DNA of 64,000 nucleotides from an uncultured Tenacibaculum sp. (GCF_947502995.1 NZ_CANNBW010000011.1:102826-166825), one strand, 5' to 3'; shown: positions 8,178 to 16,182, numbered from the stretch's first letter. Translations and numbers: made by a program. Notes: generated by a model not told the origin, from the letters alone.

Positions 8178-9002
8178 TTAATCAAACTCTTTTTGAAATG
8201 CTTCTATAAACTTTTCATTTTTTGAATAAATCGCAAAGACTACTCTTTTAAATTGATTTTTAAATTTATTGTCAAAATGCGATTTAAACAACTTAGCAAT
8301 ATCATTAGGATCATTCTGAAAAACTCCACATCCCCAAGCTCCTAAAATCAAAGTATTATACTTCTTTTCGGCACATAAACTCAATAGTTTTTCAATCCTA
8401 GTATTCATTACTTCATTAACCTTATCAACTAAATGCAGTTCTTTACGTTTAACTACACCATAATTAACAGCCGCTGAAGTTACCAATCCACATACTGAAT
8501 AATCAGCTACCAATTCTCCTCTTCTATCTCTAAAAACTGGCACATTTGGACTATGAATCATTGCGTCAGTGTATATACAAGATTTCATACTTCTATGTGT
8601 ATCATAAAAATCGAAAGCACTCATTTGACTTCCATACAACGCTGATGAAACTGCTAAACTTTCTTCTTGTGCTAAAGCTCCGTTTAAAAATCCTCCTCCA
8701 GGATTCTTTGCTGAAGCAAAATTTAAACACATCACTTTTCCTTCTTCTTCTTGATGTATTCTATGAATAGCGCTAACAGAATCTTCATGTGTTACTTCAA
8801 ATACAGTATTTTGATTATTTTCTAATTTTAAATTTCTTTTTACATCATCTAAATCTTCTGATAAATACAATTCAGTATTATCGATACAATGATCTATTTC
8901 TTCTTTAATATCTATTTTTTCACCTAAAGGCATTGTGTAATATCCCTTTTCTATGATTTCAATAGTCTGTTCTGCTTTTAATTTTCGTGTTGACTTTTTC
9001 AT
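8178..9002 (-). CDS. Bacterial PARG-like protein (TIGR02452 type)
   Basis: A 274-residue protein with the poly(ADP-ribose) glycohydrolase catalytic signature: NFASAKNPGGGFLNGALAQEE near residues 92-112, where GGG followed by the QEE glutamates is the PARG loop. The C-terminal GAWGCGVFQNDP loop completes the macrodomain-like fold. Bacterial-type PARGs hydrolyse ADP-ribose polymers or terminal ADP-ribose. No poly(ADP-ribose) polymerase is visible in the window, so the substrate may be mono-ADP-ribose or come from elsewhere. The N-terminal region of about 80 residues (RKLKAEQTIEIIEKGYY) is the usual helical cap of TIGR02452 proteins. Confidence 0.9.
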   Translation of the reverse strand: MKKSTRKLKAEQTIEIIEKGYYTMPLGEKIDIKEEIDHCIDNTELYLSEDLDDVKRNLKLENNQNTVFEVTHEDSVSAIHRIHQEEEGKVMCLNFASAKNPGGGFLNGALAQEESLAVSSALYGSQMSAFDFYDTHRSMKSCIYTDAMIHSPNVPVFRDRRGELVADYSVCGLVTSAAVNYGVVKRKELHLVDKVNEVMNTRIEKLLSLCAEKKYNTLILGAWGCGVFQNDPNDIAKLFKSHFDNKFKNQFKRVVFAIYSKNEKFIEAFQKEFD

Positions 9003-9041
9003 CTTCTTTCCTATTTACTCTTTTCGCCTTAGATTTTAAAT

Positions 9042-9677
9042 CTAACCTATCTTCAAAAACCGATTTACTTCTTCATTAAAACTCAAATATGGTTTTTCTT
9101 CTGGAAGCTCTAAGGCATCTAAATTTTTGTTTAACACAAACTGATATTGTTGATTTACATATGCTGATATGTCTTCTATTTCAATAATATCTTCTTTACC
9201 AAATTTTACTATTTCTTCGTTTCTGATTCCTAATTGAATCGCTCTACGTTCTAGTTTTGCTCCATACGGATCATGATCTGGATCCCACTGTAATCGAATG
9301 TTTGAATTTTGAACTTCTTCTTTCCAAGCTTCTTCATTTTCGTACAAATGCGATTGATAACTCGAATATACAGCCTGACTCAAATAGCGTTCGAAAGCTG
9401 TTCTTTTTAAATGAATTGCTAAAACAACTTCTTGACCTTCTTTTGTTCCCCAACCATTTCTATACATCATCCATAGAAAGTTTGGTTTAATCCAAGTCAT
9501 TCTTGTATACTTAAATGGACCTCCAAAAAATTGGTTTCTCACAGCAAAATTCCCGATCGCTGGTCTGTATGACTGATATACAATTACTTTTTCTTCATCG
9601 TATTGAGCCATGATATGATGACCTGATTCTGGCCATTCATTCAATTGTTCTTTATAATTTTTAAATTTCAATTTCAT
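9042..9677 (-). CDS. DUF4291 family protein (copy 2)
   Basis: A 211-residue paralogue of the protein at 1306-1899, sharing the blocks VIVYQSYRPAI, FKYTRMTWIKPNFLWMMYRNGWGTKEGQE, LQWDPDHDP and ERRAIQLGIRN. The retained Tyr, Arg, Trp and Asp positions in both copies would be the first candidates for an active site. Function unknown. It lies 39 bases upstream of the PARG-like gene in the transcription direction and after a family 1 palindrome. Two diverged copies in one island suggest paired or non-redundant roles. Confidence 0.8.
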   Translation of the reverse strand: MKLKFKNYKEQLNEWPESGHHIMAQYDEEKVIVYQSYRPAIGNFAVRNQFFGGPFKYTRMTWIKPNFLWMMYRNGWGTKEGQEVVLAIHLKRTAFERYLSQAVYSSYQSHLYENEEAWKEEVQNSNIRLQWDPDHDPYGAKLERRAIQLGIRNEEIVKFGKEDIIEIEDISAYVNQQYQFVLNKNLDALELPEEKPYLSFNEEVNRFLKIG

Positions 9678-9691
9678 TTTTAATTTATTTT

Positions 9692-9809
9692 TGTCACTTC
9701 GAGTGAAATTATTTGTAATACGATGACAAATAATTTTTTATCGAGAAGTTTTCATCTCTTAAATAGTTCTCGATACAATCCCGATAAATCGGAATTACTC
9801 GAACTGACA
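9692..9809. repeat. ~120-bp intergenic palindrome, family 1, copy 3
   Basis: Outer arms TGTCACTTCGAGTGAAATT and a matching AATTACTCGAACTGACA at the other end, with internal TATCGAGAAG, TTCTCGATACAAT and CCGATAAATCGG blocks as in the copies at 2590 and 5673. It fills the gap between prs and DUF4291 copy 2. Confidence 0.65.
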
Positions 9810-9812
9810 TTA

Positions 9813-10640
9813 TTACATAAGCGTTTCCAATTTAATCTGCTCAACTCCTTCAACATCTTTAAAACTATCTGTTGTAAACACTTTTGTAAACTTTTCTTTT
9901 AAATGTTCTACTCCTTTACTAAAAATTCCGTGACTTACAGCTAAATATAAATCACCTGCATTTTTCTTTTTCAATTCATCTGCTAACCCCATAAAAGTTC
10001 CTCCACCATCACAAATATCATCTACAATTAAGCAATTCTTCCCACTTAGATCTTCTTCGTAAACTTTAAAACCTTCCAGTTTTCCGTTTGTTACATTTCT
10101 CTTTTTCGAACATTCTACTACAGCAATTCCCCCTAAATATTCCGACACTTTATATATCTTTTTCAAAGCTCCTCCGTCAGGAGAAATTAATAACACTTCA
10201 GATCCAATTTTTTCAATTACTTTTTCAATGAACTTATAATTAGTTACTACTTTACAATCATTTAAAACTGCTGGAGTAACTTCAGAATGTGGATCAAAAA
10301 CAGTAATCTCATTTAATTTCAAACTATTTAACAAATCCGCATACACTTTTACTGTTAATGGTTCTCCAGGTATCATAACTCTGTCTTGTCTTGCGCCTGG
10401 AAAATATGGAATAAAAAGATCGATTATTTTTACTCCACATCTTTTAACAGCATCAACTGCACACAATAACAATCCCATATCATTAAAAGAAGTAACTCTA
10501 GTTGTTATCGTTACTTTTTCAACATTAGTTAAATCGGACGATATTTTAATGTGAGGTTCTCCTCCTGAAAAAGCGAACGATTTAAATGTTACTTGGTTAC
10601 CTCCTAATGGTTCAAATGTTGAATCTAAATTGAAAATCAT
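9813..10640 (-). CDS. prs: Ribose-phosphate pyrophosphokinase (short type)
   Basis: Makes PRPP from ribose 5-phosphate and ATP. About 275 residues, shorter than the usual ~310. PRPP-binding motif CLIVDDICDGGGT near residue 205, catalytic-loop region PYFPGARQDRVM near residue 95 and FDPHSEVTPAV near residue 127. The start at MIFNLDS is preferred: the frame extends 16 codons upstream, but the promoter (TTG, 19 bp, TAGTTTTG) and operator lie there. Short Prs enzymes are commonly paired with NAD salvage genes and an NrtR Nudix regulator, as here. It could return ribose phosphate from ADP-ribose breakdown to PRPP for NAD re-synthesis. No nicotinamide phosphoribosyltransferase is in the window. Confidence 0.9.
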   Translation of the reverse strand: MIFNLDSTFEPLGGNQVTFKSFAFSGGEPHIKISSDLTNVEKVTITTRVTSFNDMGLLLCAVDAVKRCGVKIIDLFIPYFPGARQDRVMIPGEPLTVKVYADLLNSLKLNEITVFDPHSEVTPAVLNDCKVVTNYKFIEKVIEKIGSEVLLISPDGGALKKIYKVSEYLGGIAVVECSKKRNVTNGKLEGFKVYEEDLSGKNCLIVDDICDGGGTFMGLADELKKKNAGDLYLAVSHGIFSKGVEHLKEKFTKVFTTDSFKDVEGVEQIKLETLM

Positions 10641-10641
10641 T

Positions 10642-10700
10642 TTTGTGTTATTTTTACGCAAAACTAAAACATAAAAACAAACTGACAAAATAATTTGTGT
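10642..10700 (-). promoter_or_regulatory. prs promoter with overlapping NrtR-type operator
   Basis: On the minus strand TTG, 19 bases, then TAGTTTTG (-7 element at 10666-10659), a perfect match to the Bacteroidota consensus TAnnTTTG. A 21-bp imperfect palindrome with plus-strand arms TTTGTGTT and TACGCAAA and a 5-base centre (10642-10662) begins inside the -7 element. It has the same arms and same offset as the palindrome in front of nrtR at 11399-11419. A further palindrome GTGTAA-AAA-TTACAC lies at 10697-10711. Confidence 0.65.
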
Positions 10701-10705
10701 AAAAA

Positions 10706-11395
10706 TTACACTATCTTAATTTCAAAGTGGAATCCTTCTTGTACTAATTGATCGTATTTCTTTTTATTAAACTTAAAGAGTTTGGCAGGTCTACCGCTGC
10801 CTTGCTGATGAATTTTATCGGTTTCTTCTACAATTTCAAAACTCAATATTTTTTTTCTGAAGTTTCTACGATCAATCTTGTGTTCTAAAATTGTAGTGTA
10901 TAAATTTTCTAAGTCTGAAAACGGAAATTCTTTATTTAATAGATCAAAACCTATAGGTTGATATTGCAATTTAGCTTTTAAACGATCTTTAGCCATATCT
11001 AAAATCATTTGATGATCGAAAGCTAATTCTGGTAAATCATCTAACGAAAACCATTGTACATCATTAGCATCTGTATCTGCTTTAATAGTGAAGTGATTAG
11101 GACGTACTAATCCAAAATATGTAATAGATACAACTCTATTTCTAGGATCTCTATCAGGTTTTCCAAAAGAATACAACTGTTCTAGATAATCGAATTTAAC
11201 TCCGGTTTCTTCTTTTAATTCTCGTTTCACAGCATCTTCTAAAGATTCATCATCCATAACCAATCCACCTGGTAATGCCCAAGAATCTTTAAAAGGTGCT
11301 ACTCCTCTTTTTATTAATAAAACCGAAATTTTTTTGGCTTCGTATCCGAAAACAACTGCATCTACAGCTACCTTAATATTCTGAATTGCTGGCAT
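10706..11395 (-). CDS. nrtR: NrtR-type Nudix regulator of NAD metabolism
   Basis: A 229-residue protein with an N-terminal Nudix domain (Nudix box from GGLVMDDE to RELKEETGV, residues about 43-65) and a C-terminal winged-helix segment (NFRKKILSFEIVEET...GRPAKLFKFN, residues about 175-222). This two-domain layout is that of NrtR repressors, which bind ADP-ribose and control NAD genes. The Nudix box is intact, so ADP-ribose hydrolysis may be retained. It is followed by prs, and matching palindromes overlap both promoters, which supports an autoregulated repressor of prs. Homologues in other lineages regulate sugar genes, so the assignment rests on the context. Confidence 0.85.
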   Translation of the reverse strand: MPAIQNIKVAVDAVVFGYEAKKISVLLIKRGVAPFKDSWALPGGLVMDDESLEDAVKRELKEETGVKFDYLEQLYSFGKPDRDPRNRVVSITYFGLVRPNHFTIKADTDANDVQWFSLDDLPELAFDHQMILDMAKDRLKAKLQYQPIGFDLLNKEFPFSDLENLYTTILEHKIDRRNFRKKILSFEIVEETDKIHQQGSGRPAKLFKFNKKKYDQLVQEGFHFEIKIV

Positions 11396-11398
11396 AGG

Positions 11399-11447
11399 TT
11401 TGTGTTAATAAAACACAAAATTACAAATTATTCAATTTTTAACTCAA
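11399..11447 (-). promoter_or_regulatory. nrtR promoter with overlapping palindromic operator
   Basis: Minus strand: TTG (11447-11445), 21 bases, TAATTTTG (11423-11416), then the ATG 21 bases downstream. A 21-bp palindrome with arms TTTGTGTT and AACACAAA and a 5-base centre (11399-11419) covers the end of the -7 element and the start region, where a bound repressor would block transcription. Confidence 0.65.
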
Positions 11448-12152
11448 TGTTTCCTGTTTAATTACGGTATCTGTATCTAATTCTACAGCTGCTACATCCT
11501 TTATAAACAAACGAGCAGTATACTCTCCTTTTAATAAAATTTGATTGTCAGTTACTTGTAACCAACTTCCTTCACGTAAACCTAAAACAGGAATTTCATT
11601 AAAAACATGATATTCTTTAATTCTTGTTTCTCTAGTTTCACCCATATGTTTCGATGTTGGATCTGGATCTAAATAATGTGCATTGATATTAAAAGGAATT
11701 AATCCCATAGTATCAAAACTCGGTGGATATACTATTGGCATATCATTCGTATTCATCATGGTTATTCCACAAATATTACTTCCTGCACTAGTACCTAAAT
11801 AAGGTGTTCCGTTTTCAATAGTTTCTTTAAGCGGATTAATCACATTATTCTTGTACAATTGATTGACCAATTCAAAAGTATTTCCTCCACCAGTAAAAAT
11901 TCCTTCAGCATTTTTAATTGCATCTACAGGATCATCAAACTCATGTATTCCTTTTACTTTTATTCCTATTTTTTCAAAAGCTTCTTTAGCTTTAGCAGTG
12001 TAAACATCATAAGAAATACCACTTGGGCGCGCATAAGGAATAAATACAATTGTATTTACATCTTTAAAAAAAGTAGATAATTCTGGTAAAATATATTCTA
12101 AGTATCCGCTACCATGAACGGTTGAAGTACTTGCTACAATTAATCTTTTCAT
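11439..12152 (-). CDS. pepE: Peptidase E (S51 family, alpha-aspartyl dipeptidase-like)
   Basis: A 237-residue class I glutamine-amidotransferase-like serine peptidase. FTGGGNTFELV near residue 86 and the nucleophile Ser122 in LGTSAGSN are characteristic of S51, with a His-containing NAHYLDPD segment later. Peptidase E cleaves dipeptides with N-terminal aspartate; cyanophycinases share the fold but are larger. No signal peptide, so cytosolic. Its link to NAD/ADP-ribose chemistry is not evident; it may simply adjoin the island. The nrtR promoter begins within its 3' end. Confidence 0.85.
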   Translation of the reverse strand: MKRLIVASTSTVHGSGYLEYILPELSTFFKDVNTIVFIPYARPSGISYDVYTAKAKEAFEKIGIKVKGIHEFDDPVDAIKNAEGIFTGGGNTFELVNQLYKNNVINPLKETIENGTPYLGTSAGSNICGITMMNTNDMPIVYPPSFDTMGLIPFNINAHYLDPDPTSKHMGETRETRIKEYHVFNEIPVLGLREGSWLQVTDNQILLKGEYTARLFIKDVAAVELDTDTVIKQETLS

Positions 12153-12233
12153 AATTCAAATTAACAAAAATTTACAGCCGTATTAAAACTTTTTAAGAAG
12201 GATAGTTCTTTTATTTGTAAATCAATTGATTGT

Positions 12234-13019
12234 ATGCAAAAACTATTACTTTATCTTATTTTATTATTTTCTATCCTTTCTTATTCTCAAAACAAAAGAA
12301 TAGAAATATCTGGTACGCTTTCAGATAGTGCTGGTAAAGTTGTAGATGCTCATATCATAAACGTTACTTCGAAACAAGGAACTTTTTCGGATGAAGATGG
12401 TAACTTTGTTATTCCTGTAAAGTTAGGAGATGAATTAAAAATTACTTCCATACAACATAAAGAGGAAAACCTAATAGTTGCTAATGTTATCATTAAAAAC
12501 AAACGGTTGGATTTAACTTTATTTCTTAAAGATTATCTCTTAGAAGAGGTTGAAGTAAAAAAGACTTACTTAAGCGGTCATCTTGGAACAGATTCTAAAG
12601 GAATAAAAAAGAGTGATAAGCAAGCTGTAATGGAAAATCTTGGTTTTAATCCGTTTCCTAAAAAACTATCTAGAATTGAACGAGAAATCAAAACAGCATA
12701 TGCTGGTGGTATGCAGTTCGGTTTAGCAACAACAGTTTCTTTAGATTATATTATTAACTCTGCTTCTGGGAGAATAGATATGCTAGAACAACAAAAAGAA
12801 CTTTTAGATAATGAAAGCAGATTGCAAGAGTTAAAAGCTACTTATAAAAACTACATTATTAATAATTTAAAAATAGATTCTACGCAACTTTCTAGATTTT
12901 TATACTTTTCTCATTTTGATAATGAGTTTAAAATAGTTTATAAAAAAGGAGGTGTAGAATTAATTGAGTTCTTAAAAAAACAAGCTCAATTATTTAAAGC
13001 TTTACAAGAAAAAAAATGA
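12234..13019 (+). CDS. Secreted carboxypeptidase-regulatory-like domain protein, paralogue 1
   Basis: A 261-residue exported protein: signal peptide (hydrophobic residues 3-16, cleavage after SYSQ), then a beta-sandwich of the CarboxypepD_reg-like type (residues about 22-100; IEISGTLSDSAGKVVDAHIINVTS, GTFSDEDGNF, LKITSIQHKE), then a charged helical C-terminal half of no recognised family ending in RFLYFSHFDNEFK. This domain occurs at the N-terminus of TonB receptors but here stands alone. The next gene is a close duplicate, including the upstream region starting AAAACTTTTTAAGAAG. Likely periplasmic or outer-membrane-associated. Confidence 0.8.
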   Translation: MQKLLLYLILLFSILSYSQNKRIEISGTLSDSAGKVVDAHIINVTSKQGTFSDEDGNFVIPVKLGDELKITSIQHKEENLIVANVIIKNKRLDLTLFLKDYLLEEVEVKKTYLSGHLGTDSKGIKKSDKQAVMENLGFNPFPKKLSRIEREIKTAYAGGMQFGLATTVSLDYIINSASGRIDMLEQQKELLDNESRLQELKATYKNYIINNLKIDSTQLSRFLYFSHFDNEFKIVYKKGGVELIEFLKKQAQLFKALQEKK

Positions 13020-13128
13020 TTAATCTTAAATTTCATTGAATTTAAAGCTTTCTATTTAACATATATTTACAGAGTCCTTAAAACTTTTTAAGAAGTTTAG
13101 TCCTTTAATTTGCATATCAACTAATTAT

Positions 13129-13893
13129 ATGCAAAAACTATTACTTTATCTCATTTTATTATCATCTCTATTATCATATTCTCAAAATAAAAGAATAGAG
13201 ATTTCAGGTACACTTTCCGATAGCGCTGGAAAAGTTGTAAATGCACATATTATAAATACGACTTCTAAACAAGGAACGTTTTCTGATGAAGCTGGTAATT
13301 TTATTATCCCTGTTAAACTAGGAGACGAATTAAAAATTACTTCTATACAACACAAAGAAGAAAACTTAATAATTGCCAATGTTATTCTTAAAAACAAACG
13401 TTTAGATTTAACCTTATTTCTTAAAGATTACTTATTGGAAGAAGTAGAAGTGAAAAAAAACTATTTAAGCGGACAAATGGGAATTGACGCTAAGATTATT
13501 AAGAAAAGTGAAGAACAAAAATTAATGGAAAAACTTGGTTTTAATCCTTTTCCTAAGAAACTTTCGCAAATAGATCGTGAAATATATGCAGCTTCAAGTG
13601 GTGGAAGTTTAGTTCCTTTAGATTTAATTATAAATACACTTTCTGGTCGATTAAAAATGCTTAAAAAGAAAAGAGAATTACTTGAAAATGAAAAAAGAAT
13701 GATTGCTGTAGAAGCTAAATACAAAGCAATGCTTATTAGTCAATTAAAAATAGATTCTACCGAAGTGTCTCGTTTTCTATACTTCTGTCATTTCGATAAA
13801 GACTTTAAAGAAGTTTATTATAAAAGTGAATTTGAAATGATTGAATTTCTTCAAAGACAAGCTAAATTATTCAAAAAATCTAAAGAAAAATAA
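13129..13893 (+). CDS. Secreted carboxypeptidase-regulatory-like domain protein, paralogue 2
   Basis: A 254-residue near-duplicate of the preceding gene. The first 110 residues are almost identical (signal peptide, SGTLSDSAGKVVNAHIIN, ITSIQHKEEN, LEEVEVKKNYLSG), while the C-terminal half has diverged (RLKMLKKKRELLENEKRM, RFLYFCHFDKDFKEVYY). The sharp change in similarity suggests the beta-sandwich is constrained and the helical half is changing. The repeat unit begins about 48 bases upstream of the ATG. The gene ends three bases before the GTG start of paralogue 3. Confidence 0.8.
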   Translation: MQKLLLYLILLSSLLSYSQNKRIEISGTLSDSAGKVVNAHIINTTSKQGTFSDEAGNFIIPVKLGDELKITSIQHKEENLIIANVILKNKRLDLTLFLKDYLLEEVEVKKNYLSGQMGIDAKIIKKSEEQKLMEKLGFNPFPKKLSQIDREIYAASSGGSLVPLDLIINTLSGRLKMLKKKRELLENEKRMIAVEAKYKAMLISQLKIDSTEVSRFLYFCHFDKDFKEVYYKSEFEMIEFLQRQAKLFKKSKEK

Positions 13894-13896
13894 ATC

Positions 13897-14694
13897 GTGC
13901 GTACGCTATTAACCTTACTTTTTTTCATAATTCCCGCTATAACAATTGTAGCTCAAGAAACAATTACATTAGAAGGAATAATAAAAGATACTACAGGAAC
14001 TATTCCTAATGCTCATATATTAAATAGAAATACAAAAAAAGGAACAATATCTGACGATAATGGTACATTCGAAATTGTAGTACAAGTAAATGATATTTTA
14101 GAAATTAGTACTATTCAACATTATAAAAGAATTATTACTATCACTACTGAAATTCTTAATTCTAAAAAGTTAGAGTGTGAAGTTTTTTTAAAAAGTAATC
14201 TATTAAACGAAGTTGAGGTAACTAACGGAGATTTATTTAGTGCTTTTCAAAAAACAATAGATCCTAAATTAGAAGAAATAGCACTTGTAAGTTCTAAAGG
14301 CGCATTAGACTTTTCTAATGTAAAACCTGAAGCAAATTTAGATTATAATAAAAACGATGATGTAAATAAACGTTTAAAGAACATTGTAGATCCTACAAAA
14401 CGATTTGAAGGTGCTAGTTTTGGTTTTGCCTTACCTTTTTCTAGAATAAGTAAAGATAACAAACTAAAGAAAGAAATAGAATACAAAGAAAATTTCCCTA
14501 AACTTTTAAAAGCAAAATTAGGAGAAGATTTTTTCCATAAAAAATTAGGAATACCAAAAGACAACTATTATAATTTCCTTTTGTATTGTGAACCCTTAGG
14601 AATTGAGAGTTTATTTAAGAAAGGAGATATAATTGGTGTTATGGATATCTTTTTTAAAGAGTATAAAACTTACCTCAAGTTAATACATCAATAA
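13897..14694 (+). CDS. Secreted carboxypeptidase-regulatory-like domain protein, paralogue 3
   Basis: 265 residues starting with GTG, 3 bases after the stop of paralogue 2, so it is probably translated from the same transcript. Signal peptide (LLTLLFFIIPAITIVAQ), beta-sandwich domain with TLEGIIKDTTGTIPNAHILN, GTISDDNGTFEI and LEISTIQHYKR, then a longer diverged C-terminal half with IPKDNYYNFLLYCEPLG, which aligns with the FLYFCHFD block of its neighbours. Unrecognised beyond the N-terminal domain. Confidence 0.75.
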   Translation: MRTLLTLLFFIIPAITIVAQETITLEGIIKDTTGTIPNAHILNRNTKKGTISDDNGTFEIVVQVNDILEISTIQHYKRIITITTEILNSKKLECEVFLKSNLLNEVEVTNGDLFSAFQKTIDPKLEEIALVSSKGALDFSNVKPEANLDYNKNDDVNKRLKNIVDPTKRFEGASFGFALPFSRISKDNKLKKEIEYKENFPKLLKAKLGEDFFHKKLGIPKDNYYNFLLYCEPLGIESLFKKGDIIGVMDIFFKEYKTYLKLIHQ

Positions 14695-14783
14695 ATAATT
14701 TTTATAGACTCACTATTCTAAAAGAGTAATATTTTTTGTATTTTAAAGGTGATTATTTGTTTCACCTTTAGACGACTTTCACT

Positions 14784-15575
14784 ATGAGAAAAATTACTTT
14801 ACTTTTATTATTGATTTCTATACATTTTTATGCGCAAAGAACTCAAATAAACGGAACCATATCAGATAACTTAGGAATTGTAGATAATGCTCATGTAATT
14901 AACTTAACTTCTGCTGAAGGTACTTTTTCGGATGAAAAAGGTTATTTTTTAATCAATGCGCAATTAGGTGATGTTCTTCAAATTACTTCTATACAACATT
15001 ATGGGCAAAAAATGAAGATATCTTCAATTACAATGGACCGCAAGAAGATTAATATTCTACTAGAAATTCAAGAACGTGTTTTAGACGAAATTGAAGTTAA
15101 AAAATCTGCTTTATTACAACAATTAACTTCTGATATTAAAAAAACACCAAAAGATAAAGGAGTAGAAAAATCAAAAAAGGCTACAAAATTCGAAGGAACT
15201 CAAGTTACAGATAATGTAATTTTAGCTAGTGCTATAGAAAAAAGTGAGTCTGAAATGAAATCAGATCCAATTTTAGCTTTTGAAGGATTAACATTAGTTC
15301 AATTTTCTCTATTCACTTCAAGCGAAGAAAAAAGATTAGAACAACGTATTAAAAAAGAGGTATTTCGTGATCATTTACCAGAAAGAATTATGAATATTGT
15401 TGGTAAACAAAACTTTACAGAAACAATTAAAATTCCAGAAGATCAAATACTTAATTTTATCAATTACAGTATCGATGATGAAATTACAATGAATGTACAA
15501 CGAGAAGAACATTTTAAAGTGATTGAAAGCTTGAAAGAAAAAAGTGTTACATATTTGAAAGAATTAAAACAATAA
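14784..15575 (+). CDS. Secreted carboxypeptidase-regulatory-like domain protein, paralogue 4
   Basis: A 263-residue member of the same array: signal peptide ending HFYAQ, INGTISDNLGIVDNAHVINLTSAEGTFSDEKGYF and LQITSIQHYGQ as in the other three, then a charged Lys-rich linker (residues about 118-140) and a helical end with IKIPEDQILNFINYSIDDE. The 89-base gap before it is larger than that between paralogues 2 and 3, so it may have its own promoter. Function unknown; four copies with one conserved domain imply a shared binding surface with different partners. Confidence 0.75.
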   Translation: MRKITLLLLLISIHFYAQRTQINGTISDNLGIVDNAHVINLTSAEGTFSDEKGYFLINAQLGDVLQITSIQHYGQKMKISSITMDRKKINILLEIQERVLDEIEVKKSALLQQLTSDIKKTPKDKGVEKSKKATKFEGTQVTDNVILASAIEKSESEMKSDPILAFEGLTLVQFSLFTSSEEKRLEQRIKKEVFRDHLPERIMNIVGKQNFTETIKIPEDQILNFINYSIDDEITMNVQREEHFKVIESLKEKSVTYLKELKQ

Positions 15576-15631
15576 ACTTATCTTTTTATAAAAATCAGTA
15601 ATTTGGCTCAGCTTTTGAAGCTTTACAAGTC

Positions 15632-16123
15632 ATGAAAAAAATTCTAATTCTATTTATAGGGATTTCATTTTTATCCTTTACTGATCACAAATACTATATT
15701 GCATTAACAGAAATTGAACATAATCCTACAAACAATTCAGTAGAAATGATTATGAATGTTTTTGTTGATGATATAGAAAAAGCTATCAATACTGATTATG
15801 ATACTGATCTACAACTAAACACAAAAAAGGAACATCAAAATACAAATTCTTACCTTACTAAATACTTAAAAAATCATTTTAAAATTTCTATAAATGAAAA
15901 ACAAGTAGAGTATAATTTTATTGGTAAAGAATATGATGGAAATATCGTTTACTTCTATTTGGAAATTGAAAACATAAATGAAGTAAAAAGTATTGAAGTT
16001 AAAAATGATGTTTTAGTTCAATACTTCTCCGATCAACAAAACTTAATAAAAGCAAAAGTAAATGGAGATCGAAAAAGCCTTTTTCTAACCAAAAAAAATG
16101 ATAAAGGTTTGTTAAAGTTTTAA
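15632..16123 (+). CDS. Exported DUF6702-like protein
   Basis: A 163-residue exported protein with a short signal peptide (KKILILFIGISFLSF) and then HKYYIALTEIEHNPTNNSVEMIMNVFVDDIEKAI, the pattern of DUF6702 proteins that in flavobacteria often directly precede M1 metallopeptidase genes, as here. One beta-rich domain and no transmembrane segment after the signal. Function unknown; the conserved neighbourhood suggests an accessory periplasmic role for the peptidase. Confidence 0.7.
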   Translation: MKKILILFIGISFLSFTDHKYYIALTEIEHNPTNNSVEMIMNVFVDDIEKAINTDYDTDLQLNTKKEHQNTNSYLTKYLKNHFKISINEKQVEYNFIGKEYDGNIVYFYLEIENINEVKSIEVKNDVLVQYFSDQQNLIKAKVNGDRKSLFLTKKNDKGLLKF

Positions 16124-16182
16124 TCAATATATTTACTAAGCTTTAACTTTATCAAATCTTACATTCAAATTATAAACAGATA

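Noticed and set aside
2590..9809. CRISPR array from the repeated palindromes
   Set aside because: The copies are kilobases apart, each ~120 bp, with genes between; no regular short spacers and no cas genes.
10697..10711. Third NrtR operator (GTGTAA-AAA-TTACAC)
   Set aside because: Its arms and spacing differ from the two promoter-linked palindromes and it overlaps the end of nrtR; kept only as a note.
248..12152. DarTG-type toxin-antitoxin system
   Set aside because: Macrodomains are present, but I see no DarT-like DNA ADP-ribosyltransferase gene beside them.
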